Part shown: in pieces, positions 1 to 10,972 of the stretch
Layout: each line of letters opens with the position of its first letter
How positions within the stretch are numbered: the first letter of the stretch is position 1
DNA from: Kofleriaceae bacterium
GTDB taxonomy: Bacteria > Myxococcota_A > Polyangia > Haliangiales > Haliangiaceae
DNA length: 64,000 bases
NCBI GenBank assembly: GCA_020633495.1
Contig: JACKDR010000006.1
Span: 124,001 to 188,000, forward strand
Reading direction: 5' to 3'
The notes under the pieces: generated by a model
Told to the model about the DNA's origin: nothing
Database searches by the model: none
Seen by the model: the letters and a program-made list of their open reading frames with translations, nothing else
Made by a program: the position numbers and the translations under genes

Positions 1-531
1 GTCGGCGATCGACAGCGCGATGTCCTCGGCAGTGGCCAGCTTGGTGTGGAGCAGGGCGCGGTCGAACAGCAGATCGGTGACCCGCGGATCCAGCGGCGCG
101 AGCTGCTCGAAGGCGTGCCAGTGGGCGAGGACGCGCTTGGCCTGGGCGTCCTTGGTCTTGCCGGGGCCGCTGCACAGCTTGCTGACGACGCGGCAGTCCA
201 GGTAGAAGGCGAACAGCACCTCGCCGGCGCGGAAGTGCGGCTCGGCCTCGGTGGGCTCGAGCGACGCCGCCAGCTCGTAGGCGTTGACCGCCGACTCGAC
301 CAGCCGGATCGTCGCGCCGGTGCTGGTCGAGCCCGACGCGGCGAGGGTGGCGAAGCGATCGCCATCCTCCATGGCCTGGTCGTAGCCGGTCCGCGCCGCG
401 GCCTCGTCCTCGGTCCGGCTGGCCTCGGCCCAGACGTCGTCGCCGTCGCCGGCGCGCGCCGGCGTCGCCAGCGCGGTCACCACCAGCGCCACCGCGGCGG
501 CGCCGCGCGCGAGGGCGGTGCCGCGGCTCAT
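1..531 (-). CDS. Secreted TPR-like protein, 3' end cut off by window edge
   Basis: The gene reads leftward from an ATG at 531-529 and stays open to position 1, so only about 177 residues are visible. Residues 1-26 form a signal peptide (basic start, Ala/Val/Leu core, cleavage after TPARA), so the product is exported to the periplasm or envelope. The rest is helical; a stretch reading SLEPTEAEPHFRAGE resembles a TPR helix pair. No catalytic motif is visible. Its start overlaps the stop of the upstream TPR gene in an ATGA arrangement, which suggests translational coupling and a shared task, for example as envelope scaffolds. The true function is unknown. Confidence 0.75.
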   Translation of the reverse strand, partial: MSRGTALARGAAAVALVVTALATPARAGDGDDVWAEASRTEDEAAARTGYDQAMEDGDRFATLAASGSTSTGATIRLVESAVNAYELAASLEPTEAEPHFRAGEVLFAFYLDCRVVSKLCSGPGKTKDAQAKRVLAHWHAFEQLAPLDPRVTDLLFDRALLHTKLATAEDIALSIAD

Positions 532-1595
532 GGGTACGGCTGCGGGTACGGCGGGTAGCCCGACGGGGTGCCGGTGGTGGCGCCGGCGGCGCCCGCCGGC
601 TTGGGCTTGGCCGCGGCCTCGAGGCGCTCGGCGAGCAGCTGGTCGATCGCGGCGACGTGATCGAGGGCGCGGCCGCGGAACGGCGCGCCGTCGCCGCCCT
701 CGGCGTAGTGCAGCCACTCGGTGCGGGCCTCCTGCAGGTAGCCCTCGCTCTCGTAGAACAGGGCGAGGAAGTACTCGCGGTCGCGCGCCGGCACCAGCGG
801 CAACGCCGCCAGCGACTGCTGGATCCGGTTGGCGTACTCGGTCGCCAGCTGGTTGCGCATGTCCTCGAGCACCCCGAACGCGGCGGTGATCTGCTCGTCG
901 CGGTCGTACGCGACCGCCAGCGTGAACGCGAGCTGGACGGTCTCGTTCTGCCAGTAGTAGCTGTACTGCTGGCCGAGGTTGGGCGACAGCGCGTCGATCG
1001 CGTCGGCGGTGCGGCCGGTCTGCATCAGCGCCTCGCCCAGGGCGGCGAGGGCCTGGGCGCCGATCCCGGCGGGGCTGGCGGCGGCGCGCAGGTGGCGCAT
1101 CGCGTCCTCGGCGCGGCCGGCGCGCAGCATCGAGCGGCCGAGGCGCAGCGAGATCTCGGCGGGCGGGTCCTCCTCCGGCGGCAGCAGCGCCACGTAGGCC
1201 TGCAGGGCCTCGATCGCGGCCTGGGTCCGGCCCGACTCCTCGCCGATCCGGCCCATCCGCTCGAGCACGTCGCGGCGGGTGGGGTCGAGGCGGCGCGCGT
1301 ACTTCAGCATGCCCCAGGCGTCGTCGAGGACGCGCTGGCGCAGCTCGCCGGTCGGATCGCCGGCGTCGTAGTTCTGCCAGCTGACGACCTGGTTCCAGAT
1401 CTGATCGACCTTCTCCAGCACGACGCGGATCTGGTCGCCGTGCGGCTCGACCACCTCGCGCCAGAAGTCGTCCTCCGGCGGCTTGGGCGGCGGCGCGTAG
1501 TCGACCGCGTAGTCGGCGCGGGCCGGGCGCGGCGTCGCCGACAGCACGGCCAGGCCGGCGAGGGCCAGCAGGACCCGAGGAGCACGCAGGACCAT
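528..1595 (-). CDS. Secreted TPR-repeat protein
   Basis: This 355-residue protein has a clear signal peptide (residues 1-27, ending TPRPARA). Residues about 85-300 are tandem helical repeats of TPR type (for example ALQAYVALLPPEEDP and ALGEALMQTGRTADAI). TPRs are protein-protein docking modules; nothing enzymatic is visible. The C-terminus is Ala/Lys-rich and ends in a short Pro/Tyr/Gly tail (GYPPYPQPYP). It is the first gene of a leftward pair and its stop overlaps the start of the next gene by ATGA. The start is the ATG before the signal peptide; no other start would keep it. Confidence 0.8.
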   Translation of the reverse strand: MVLRAPRVLLALAGLAVLSATPRPARADYAVDYAPPPKPPEDDFWREVVEPHGDQIRVVLEKVDQIWNQVVSWQNYDAGDPTGELRQRVLDDAWGMLKYARRLDPTRRDVLERMGRIGEESGRTQAAIEALQAYVALLPPEEDPPAEISLRLGRSMLRAGRAEDAMRHLRAAASPAGIGAQALAALGEALMQTGRTADAIDALSPNLGQQYSYYWQNETVQLAFTLAVAYDRDEQITAAFGVLEDMRNQLATEYANRIQQSLAALPLVPARDREYFLALFYESEGYLQEARTEWLHYAEGGDGAPFRGRALDHVAAIDQLLAERLEAAAKPKPAGAAGATTGTPSGYPPYPQPYP

Positions 1596-1687
1596 CCCCG
1601 CGAGTATGCGCGCCGGCCCGTGGTCGGGCCACCCCGAAGCGCGGCGAGCTGGGCGGTGAGCCGGGCCGCGACGTGGGCGGGGCGAGG

Positions 1688-1739
1688 GCGGGGACGATGG
1701 CGGGGACGATGGCGGGGACGATGGCGGGGACGAGTCCCC
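1688..1739. repeat. 12-bp tandem repeat followed by small palindrome
   Basis: About four copies of the 12-bp unit GGGACGATGGCG start at 1691, 1703, 1715 and 1727. The last copy runs into GGGGACGAGTCCCC (1726-1739), a 6-bp inverted repeat with a 2-nt centre. It lies in the 259-bp gap between the divergent TPR genes at 1595 and 1855. I see no convincing promoter hexamers there. Confidence 0.7.
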
Positions 1740-1854
1740 GGGGGATGGAGCCCCGGGGCCCCGGATCGCCGGCGCCGGCGCGGTCGCGGTCGCGGCATTT
1801 CGCGCGCTTGCGGCCGTCGCGGATGTGGCAAGCCGCTTGCTCTAGAGACTCTCC

Positions 1855-2730
1855 GTGGACAGCGCGAGCGTCCTGAGAGCCGCCCTCGAGCTCTTCCGCG
1901 CCCGGCAGTTTCCGGGCGTCGCGGTCGTGTGCGCCGAGGCCCTCGAGGCCAGCCCTGACAACCTGCACCTGCACCTGCTTCGCGCCCGGGCGCTGATCGC
2001 CCTGCGCTGGTTCGACGACGCGCGTCGCGAGCTGACCGAGTGTGTGCGCATCGACCCGACCGCCGCCGCGCCGTACCGGCTCCTCGGCGAGCTGGCGATG
2101 CGCAACGACCGGCCCGACTCCGCGATCGTCTTTCTCCGCGAGGCCCTGCGCCTCGATCCGCTCGATGACGAGGCCCGCGAGTGGCTCGCCATCGCCGACA
2201 AGCTCCTCCGACCGGCTCGTCCCGTTCCTCCCGACCCCGAGCCGGTCCCCCCTCTTCGACCAACCACGGCAGCGGAAAAACTCCCGGCGGCCGCTGCCGT
2301 GGTTGGTCACTTTGTTCCTACGCGCGCGAGCTCGCCCCCACCGGGCGAGCCGCGCGCGTCGTCGTCTCCGCCGCCGGTGCCGCGTGGCGCCGTGGCGCCG
2401 CGGGCACCGTCACCGCCGACGACGTCGTCGACGACGTCGACGCTGTCGCCGCCGACCCCGCCGCTGCCGCTGGCCAGCGGCTTCGGCAACTACCTGGTCG
2501 AGATCGGCGTGCTCAGCGACAAGCAGCTGCGCGCCGCGCTCGCCTACAAGCGCGCCACCGGCGTCCGCCTCGGGCGCGCGGTGACGACGCTGGGCCTCGC
2601 CACCGAGCTCAAGATCGAGTGGGCGTCGCTGGCCTACCACGGCCGCCACCAGCGCCCCGGCGAGGCGTCGATCTGGGACGGCGAGCCGACGCCGCCGGAG
2701 TCGCCGCCGGCGCTGCGCCACGTCGGCTAG
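1855..2730 (+). CDS. TPR protein with C-terminal MshEN/GspE-N-like module
   Basis: This is a 291-residue cytoplasmic protein without signal peptide. Residues 1-120 hold three TPR-like helix pairs (for example DSAIVFLREALRLDPLDDEA). Residues 120-205 are a Pro/Ser/Thr-rich linker. Residues 208-265 (NYLVEIGVLSDKQLRAAL, then GVRLGRAVTTLGLA) look like the N-terminal module of type II secretion/type IV pilus ATPases, which in MshE binds cyclic di-GMP. No ATPase domain follows, so it may be an adaptor or sensor; that is inference. The start is GTG at 1855: an in-frame stop lies at 1843-1845, so no earlier start exists. The linker DNA contains an 18-bp perfect inverted repeat (2258-2308). Confidence 0.7.
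   Translation: MDSASVLRAALELFRARQFPGVAVVCAEALEASPDNLHLHLLRARALIALRWFDDARRELTECVRIDPTAAAPYRLLGELAMRNDRPDSAIVFLREALRLDPLDDEAREWLAIADKLLRPARPVPPDPEPVPPLRPTTAAEKLPAAAAVVGHFVPTRASSPPPGEPRASSSPPPVPRGAVAPRAPSPPTTSSTTSTLSPPTPPLPLASGFGNYLVEIGVLSDKQLRAALAYKRATGVRLGRAVTTLGLATELKIEWASLAYHGRHQRPGEASIWDGEPTPPESPPALRHVG
2258..2308. repeat. 18-bp perfect inverted repeat inside a coding region
   Basis: The arms at 2258-2275 (GACCAACCACGGCAGCGG) and 2291-2308 are exact reverse complements with a 15-nt loop. The loop begins with five A residues, which is unusual in this GC-rich DNA. It falls in the low-complexity linker of the TPR/MshEN-like protein, so it may be a palindromic insertion tolerated in a linker. 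Confidence 0.85.
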
Positions 2731-3687
2731 CTACCCGGCGACGCCGCGCAGCTGGCGGATGCCGCGCCCGGTCTTGCGGCGCAAGAGGACCCGCAGCGTC
2801 GCGCCGTCGCGGTAGCCGACCGCGGCCGCGACCTCGTCGATCGAGTCCTTGGTGGTCTGCAAGAGGTGCACCGCCTGCTCGACCCGGAGATCCTGCACGT
2901 ACGACAGCGGCGAGGTGCCGAGCACCGCGCGCAGGCGGCGCTCGAGGGTGCGCTGGCTGGTCCCGGTGTAGCGGGCGGCGTCGGCGAGGTTGAACGAGGT
3001 GAGGTTGCGGCGGGCCCAGGCCTCGAAGCGCTCGACCAGCGGGTCGGCGTGGGCCAGGTGATCCGGCATCGCGTAGTAGGCCTGCGACGGCCGGGCGTCG
3101 AAGACCAGGTGGCGGGCGGTGGCGTGGGCGAGCGCCGGGCTCTTGCGCCGCACCAGCCACAGCGCCAGGTCGACGTGGGCCAGCGCGGCGCCGGCGGTGA
3201 TCACGCCCGCCGACTCGACGATCATGCGCGACTCGTCGAGCGCGATCGCCGGGAACCGCTCGCGGAACAGCGGCGACAGCCACCACGTCGTGGTCGCGGC
3301 GCCGCCGTCGAGGATGCCCGAGGCGGCGAGCACGAAGGTCGCGGTGCAGGCGCCGGCGACGGGCACGCCTGCGGAGGCCCAGCCGCGCAGGAGCGCCGCG
3401 GTCTCGGCGACGTCGGCGCGGGCCAGCGCGGCCTCGATGGTCTCGACGGTCTTGGCCCCGAGCGCCGGCATGACGACGACGTCGGGGCGGGGCAGGTCGC
3501 GCAGCGCCTCGACCGGGACCCGCAGGCCCTGGTGGGTCGTCACCGCGCGGCGCAGCCCGGCGATCGTGACGTCGAAGCGGATCGGCCGCCGGCCGGTGGC
3601 GAGCGCGCTGGCGGTCTCCAGGGTGTCGAGGACGACCGCGAGGCCGCTGTCGAAGACGCCGTCGAGGGCGAGCACGAGGACGCGCAT
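2731..3687 (-). CDS. GlxA-type AraC-family transcriptional regulator
   Basis: The 318-residue protein has an N-terminal DJ-1/PfpI (class I amidotransferase-like) domain (about 1-180). It includes the nucleophile-elbow region GACTATFVLAASGILDGG and the TTWW segment typical of GlxA regulators. A C-terminal AraC double helix-turn-helix follows (about 215-315; SFNLADAARYTGTSQRTLER and the second helix pair DEVAAAVGYRDGA). Family members are DNA-binding activators, often of small-molecule catabolism or detoxification genes. It is divergent from the ABM-domain gene at 3844, with a 17-bp palindrome in the shared 156-bp gap, so that gene is its most likely target. It ends immediately after the stop of the convergent TPR gene. 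Confidence 0.88.
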   Translation of the reverse strand: MRVLVLALDGVFDSGLAVVLDTLETASALATGRRPIRFDVTIAGLRRAVTTHQGLRVPVEALRDLPRPDVVVMPALGAKTVETIEAALARADVAETAALLRGWASAGVPVAGACTATFVLAASGILDGGAATTTWWLSPLFRERFPAIALDESRMIVESAGVITAGAALAHVDLALWLVRRKSPALAHATARHLVFDARPSQAYYAMPDHLAHADPLVERFEAWARRNLTSFNLADAARYTGTSQRTLERRLRAVLGTSPLSYVQDLRVEQAVHLLQTTKDSIDEVAAAVGYRDGATLRVLLRRKTGRGIRQLRGVAG

Positions 3688-3739
3688 GGCCCGACGGTAG
3701 CGCGGATGACGGTGGCGAAATCGACAGAGCGAGGGGCGT

Positions 3740-3756
3740 TTCCGCCAGTGGCGGAA
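3740..3756. promoter_or_regulatory. 17-bp palindrome between divergent regulator and target, candidate operator
   Basis: TTCCGCCA-G-TGGCGGAA is a perfect inverted repeat with a 1-nt centre, about midway between the GlxA-type regulator start (3687) and the ABM gene start (3844). A related half-site, CCCGCCACTCACC, follows at about 3778. Position and symmetry suggest the regulator's binding site; that is inference. Confidence 0.5.
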
Positions 3757-3843
3757 TCGCCTCCATCGTTGTCGGTCCCGCCACTCACCGACGACGCCCG
3801 CGGTGGCTACGGTGCGGGCTCACCCCCAACCAGGAGACCCATC

Positions 3844-4146
3844 ATGGCCAACGTCAAGCTCTCGCTGCTCGCTCGTATCGTCGCCAAGCCCGGCAAGGAG
3901 GAGGAGGTCGCCGCCCTGCTGGCGGGGGCGCTGCCCCTGGCCCAGGCCGAGACCGCCACCGTGGTCTGGTTCGCGTTCCGGATCTCGAAGAGCGAGTTCG
4001 GCATCTTCGACGCCTTCGCCGACGAGGCCGGGCGCCAGGCCCACCTCGCCGGACCGATCGCCGCGGCGCTGATGGCCAAGGCACCCGAGCTCCTCGCCGC
4101 GCCGCCGACCATCGAGCCGGTCGACCTGCTCGCCGTCAAGCTGTGA
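3844..4146 (+). CDS. Antibiotic biosynthesis monooxygenase (ABM)-domain protein
   Basis: The product is a 100-residue single-domain protein. Its ferredoxin-like pattern fits the ABM family: ARIVAKPGKEEEVAALL (strand-helix), VVWFAFRISKSEFGIFD (strands), and a helix ending in the LLAAPPTIEPVDLLAVKL tail common in the family. ABM proteins are small dimeric monooxygenases or quinone/aldehyde-related enzymes; the substrate cannot be read here. The start is the ATG at 3844, preceded by a good ribosome site (AGGAGA at about 3831); upstream in-frame codons lie in the regulator's opposite strand. The divergent GlxA-type regulator probably controls it. Confidence 0.8.
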   Translation: MANVKLSLLARIVAKPGKEEEVAALLAGALPLAQAETATVVWFAFRISKSEFGIFDAFADEAGRQAHLAGPIAAALMAKAPELLAAPPTIEPVDLLAVKL

Positions 4147-4192
4147 CCGCGGGCCGGCGCGCCGCGCCGCGCCGCTGACGGCGCCGACGGCG

Positions 4193-4357
4193 CGACGGTG
4201 TCGACGGTGTCGACGGTGTCGACGGTGTCGACGGTGTCGACGGTGTCGACGGTGTCGACGGTGTCGACGGTGTCGACGGTGTCGACGGTGTCGACGGTGT
4301 CGACGGTGTCGACGGTGTCGACGGTGTCGACGGTGTCGACGGTGTCGACGGTGTCGA
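4193..4357. repeat. 9-bp tandem array (CGACGGTGT), about 18 perfect copies
   Basis: The unit CGACGGTGT repeats about 18 times without a mismatch, then ends at GTGTCGAACC. Because the unit is a multiple of three, all six frames stay open across it (STV or DTV repeats), but no plausible gene uses them. It lies between the convergent ABM gene and parE. Perfect identity points to recent expansion by slippage. Confidence 0.95.
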
Positions 4358-4375
4358 ACCTGTGGTCCATGGCCC

Positions 4376-4533
4376 GCTCACCCCGAGCGAAGGGGGAGCT
4401 GCGCAGCAGCGACCCCGGAGTCGAGGGGGCGGGCACCGTGGGTGGTCGCCATCGTCGACGCCTCGCGGACCGACACCCGCCCCCTCGACTCCGCCCTCGC
4501 GGCTGCGCCGCTCGGGCTGCGCTCGGGGTGAGC
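4376..4533. repeat. Palindromic intergenic element, copy A (complete)
   Basis: The left arm (4376-4435) and right arm (4477-4533) are imperfect inverted repeats. Three blocks match between arms: GCTCACCCCGAGCG at the ends, GCGCAGC, and GGAGTCGAGGGGGCGGG next to the loop. Related copies occur at 47017-47215 and 60256-60777. It fills the 250-bp gap between the convergent ABM gene and parE, and could act as a two-way terminator or be a non-autonomous mobile repeat. No gene is visible in it. Confidence 0.85.
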
Positions 4534-4609
4534 GAGCTGGACGTGACGTCGGACGTCCCAGGCCGGAGCCGGTGCCCGCCGACCGCCGACCGCCGACCGC
4601 GGCCCGACG

Positions 4610-6556
<1,947 letters not shown>

Positions 6557-6557
6557 C

Positions 6558-8978
<2,421 letters not shown>

Positions 8979-9298
8979 GACCGTCAGGGAGCTCACTGGG
9001 GGCGCTGCTTCTACGGAGGCGGAGACCGGATCGGGCGGTGGCGGCGGCGCCGTCGCCGCCCCCCCGGGGGCGGCAACCATACCGATGCCGGGGAAAAGGT
9101 CTAGCTGATCGCCCAGCGGAGGAAGTCCTCCCCCCCTGGTGTTGGACATGGACCTGGACACGGAGCCTCCGTGGTGTCCGCCTCGGGTGCGTACCACGGT
9201 GGGGTGACGGCGATTCCGGCGGGGGCGGGGGCCCGCGGGAACGAGGTTTTGCGCCATCGCGACCGGCCGTGGTAGAGGAGGGCTTCAGCCCCCGCGCC
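8979..9298. other. Gap between divergent parC and M23 peptidase genes
   Basis: This 320-bp gap must hold promoters for both divergent genes, but no clear -35/-10 pair stands out. The parC frame remains open through it to 9257, so part could encode an N-terminal extension. A GAGGAGGGC stretch near 9275-9283 precedes the M23 gene. Confidence 0.4.
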
Positions 9299-10810
9299 AT
9301 GGTCGACAGCCGCACGAGATCGGGCAAGAAATCGGCGGGTCCACGCTCCTCGCGTGGCCGCAGCCGGGATCGCGCCCTGCTCCCCAAGGGAGGAGCCCCC
9401 GCCCAGAAGGGGACGGTGCGCCTGGCCCTGGTCCTGGTCGCGCTGGTCTTCATCAACTGCTACGTGTTCCTCTGGCGCGACCACACCTCGGTCCCGGCGG
9501 TCATGAAGCAGGCCCAGGCCATGGGCAACGACGAGGCCGCCACCACCGCGCCGACCCCGGCCGCCGCCGGCGACGATCCCGGCGGCGCCACCGACGAGGT
9601 CGCGGCCGACGGCGAGCTGGCGCCGGCGCCGTCCGGCGTCATCGACGGCGAGGTCGCCAAGGGCGACACGGTCGGCAAGATCCTGCGCAGCAACGGCCTG
9701 TCCGCGGCCGAGGCCGACGAGCTGCTGCGCGCGCTGTCAGGCGTCTTCGACTTCAAGACTCTGCGCCCGGGCCAGCGGTTCCGCATCGAGCGCGGCCCCG
9801 ACGGGCGGGTCGCGTCGTTCGAGCTGGTGGTGTCCAAGATCATCACGGTCCGCGCCCACCGCGACGACCGCGGCGAGCTGATCGCGGTCGAGGATCAGGC
9901 CGAGACCCACCTCGAGGTCGAGGAGGTCGGCGGCAAGATCACCAGCTCGCTGTACATGGCGGTCAAGGGCGCCGGCGAGCGGACCTCGCTGGTCGCGTTC
10001 TTCGTCGACGTCTTCGCCTACGACCTCGACTTCTACAACGACACCCACGAGGGCGACGTCTTCCGGGTGCTCGTCGAGAAGGAGTACAAGGGCACCGAGT
10101 TCCTGCGCTACGGCCACATCCTGGCCGCCGAGTACGCGGGCAAGGCGGGCACGTTCCAGGCCTTCTGGTACCAGCCGGCCGGCACCAAGAAGGGCCGCTA
10201 CTTCGACGCCAAGGGCCAGAGCCTGGAGAAGACGCTGCTCAAGACGCCGCTGAAGTACGCGCGGGTGTCGAGCAAGTTCAACCCGCACCGCATGCACCCC
10301 ATCCTCCACAAGGTGCGCGGCCACTTCGGCGTCGACTACGCCGCGCCGGTGGGCACGCCGGTGTGGGCGGCGGCGTCGGGCACGATCGTCAAGCGCGCGC
10401 CGTCGGGCGGCGCCGGCAACCTGGTCGAGATCAAGCACGACGGCGGCCTGGTCACCCAGTACATGCACCTGTCCAAGTTCGCGCCCGGCCAGAAGGTCGG
10501 GCAGCGGGTCGAGGCCAAGACCGTCATCGGCTACGTCGGCACCACCGGGCTGTCGACCGGGCCGCACCTGCACTTCGGCGTCAAGAAGAACGGCGCCCAC
10601 ATCGATCCGCTGACGATGGCGCCGCAGCGCGCCGCCGGCATCGCCAAGAAGGACGCCGCCGGGTTTCGCGCCGCGGTCGCCGAGCGCCAGGGCCGCATGA
10701 ACGCGATCTCGATCCGCGAGGGCGGCGCCGGCGTCGACGACGACAAGGACGAGATCCCCGACGACGGCTCGGGCGTCGGCGGCGTCGGCACCGACGACGC
10801 GGACCCGTAG
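9299..10810 (+). CDS. Membrane-anchored M23 (LytM-type) peptidoglycan endopeptidase
   Basis: This 503-residue protein is predicted to cut peptide cross-links in peptidoglycan from the periplasmic face. A basic cytoplasmic N-terminus is followed by one membrane anchor (about 39-59, VRLALVLVALVFINCYVFLW). A LysM/OapA-like segment lies at about 118-165 (KGDTVGKILRSNGL, TLRPGQRFRIE). The M23 domain spans about 320-440 and has all the zinc and catalytic residues: H342 and D346 in GHFGVDYAAP, H390 in QYMHLS, and H423/H425 in GPHLHFGV. The acidic tail (DDDKDEIPDDG) is probably disordered. ATG 9299 is chosen because it places a short basic tail before the anchor; upstream codons overlap low-complexity DNA. 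Confidence 0.88.
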   Translation: MVDSRTRSGKKSAGPRSSRGRSRDRALLPKGGAPAQKGTVRLALVLVALVFINCYVFLWRDHTSVPAVMKQAQAMGNDEAATTAPTPAAAGDDPGGATDEVAADGELAPAPSGVIDGEVAKGDTVGKILRSNGLSAAEADELLRALSGVFDFKTLRPGQRFRIERGPDGRVASFELVVSKIITVRAHRDDRGELIAVEDQAETHLEVEEVGGKITSSLYMAVKGAGERTSLVAFFVDVFAYDLDFYNDTHEGDVFRVLVEKEYKGTEFLRYGHILAAEYAGKAGTFQAFWYQPAGTKKGRYFDAKGQSLEKTLLKTPLKYARVSSKFNPHRMHPILHKVRGHFGVDYAAPVGTPVWAAASGTIVKRAPSGGAGNLVEIKHDGGLVTQYMHLSKFAPGQKVGQRVEAKTVIGYVGTTGLSTGPHLHFGVKKNGAHIDPLTMAPQRAAGIAKKDAAGFRAAVAERQGRMNAISIREGGAGVDDDKDEIPDDGSGVGGVGTDDADP

Positions 10811-10812
10811 GC

Positions 10813-10844
10813 GGGCTCACCGAGCCCCGCGCGGTCGTGAACCG
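10813..10844 (+). terminator. Two small hairpins after the M23 gene, possible terminator
   Basis: GGGCTC-acc-GAGCCC (10813-10827) begins just after the stop codon and is followed by GCGGT-cgtga-ACCGC (10830-10844). There is no T-run, so this would be Rho-assisted or weak. Confidence 0.35.
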
Positions 10845-10972
10845 CGGTGCGCGGCCGTGAGACGGCGGCGCGTCGGGTGGGAGAGCATCGGACAGCCGGA
10901 CAGGCGACGATCGCTGCGGCGGATCCGCGCAGGTCGAGGGTATCTTCCCGGCTCCAAATTCGAGGGAAGATC

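Noticed and set aside
4193..4357. 9-bp array as a CRISPR or iteron origin
   Set aside because: There are no spacers, and no replication gene, DnaA box or AT-rich segment is adjacent.
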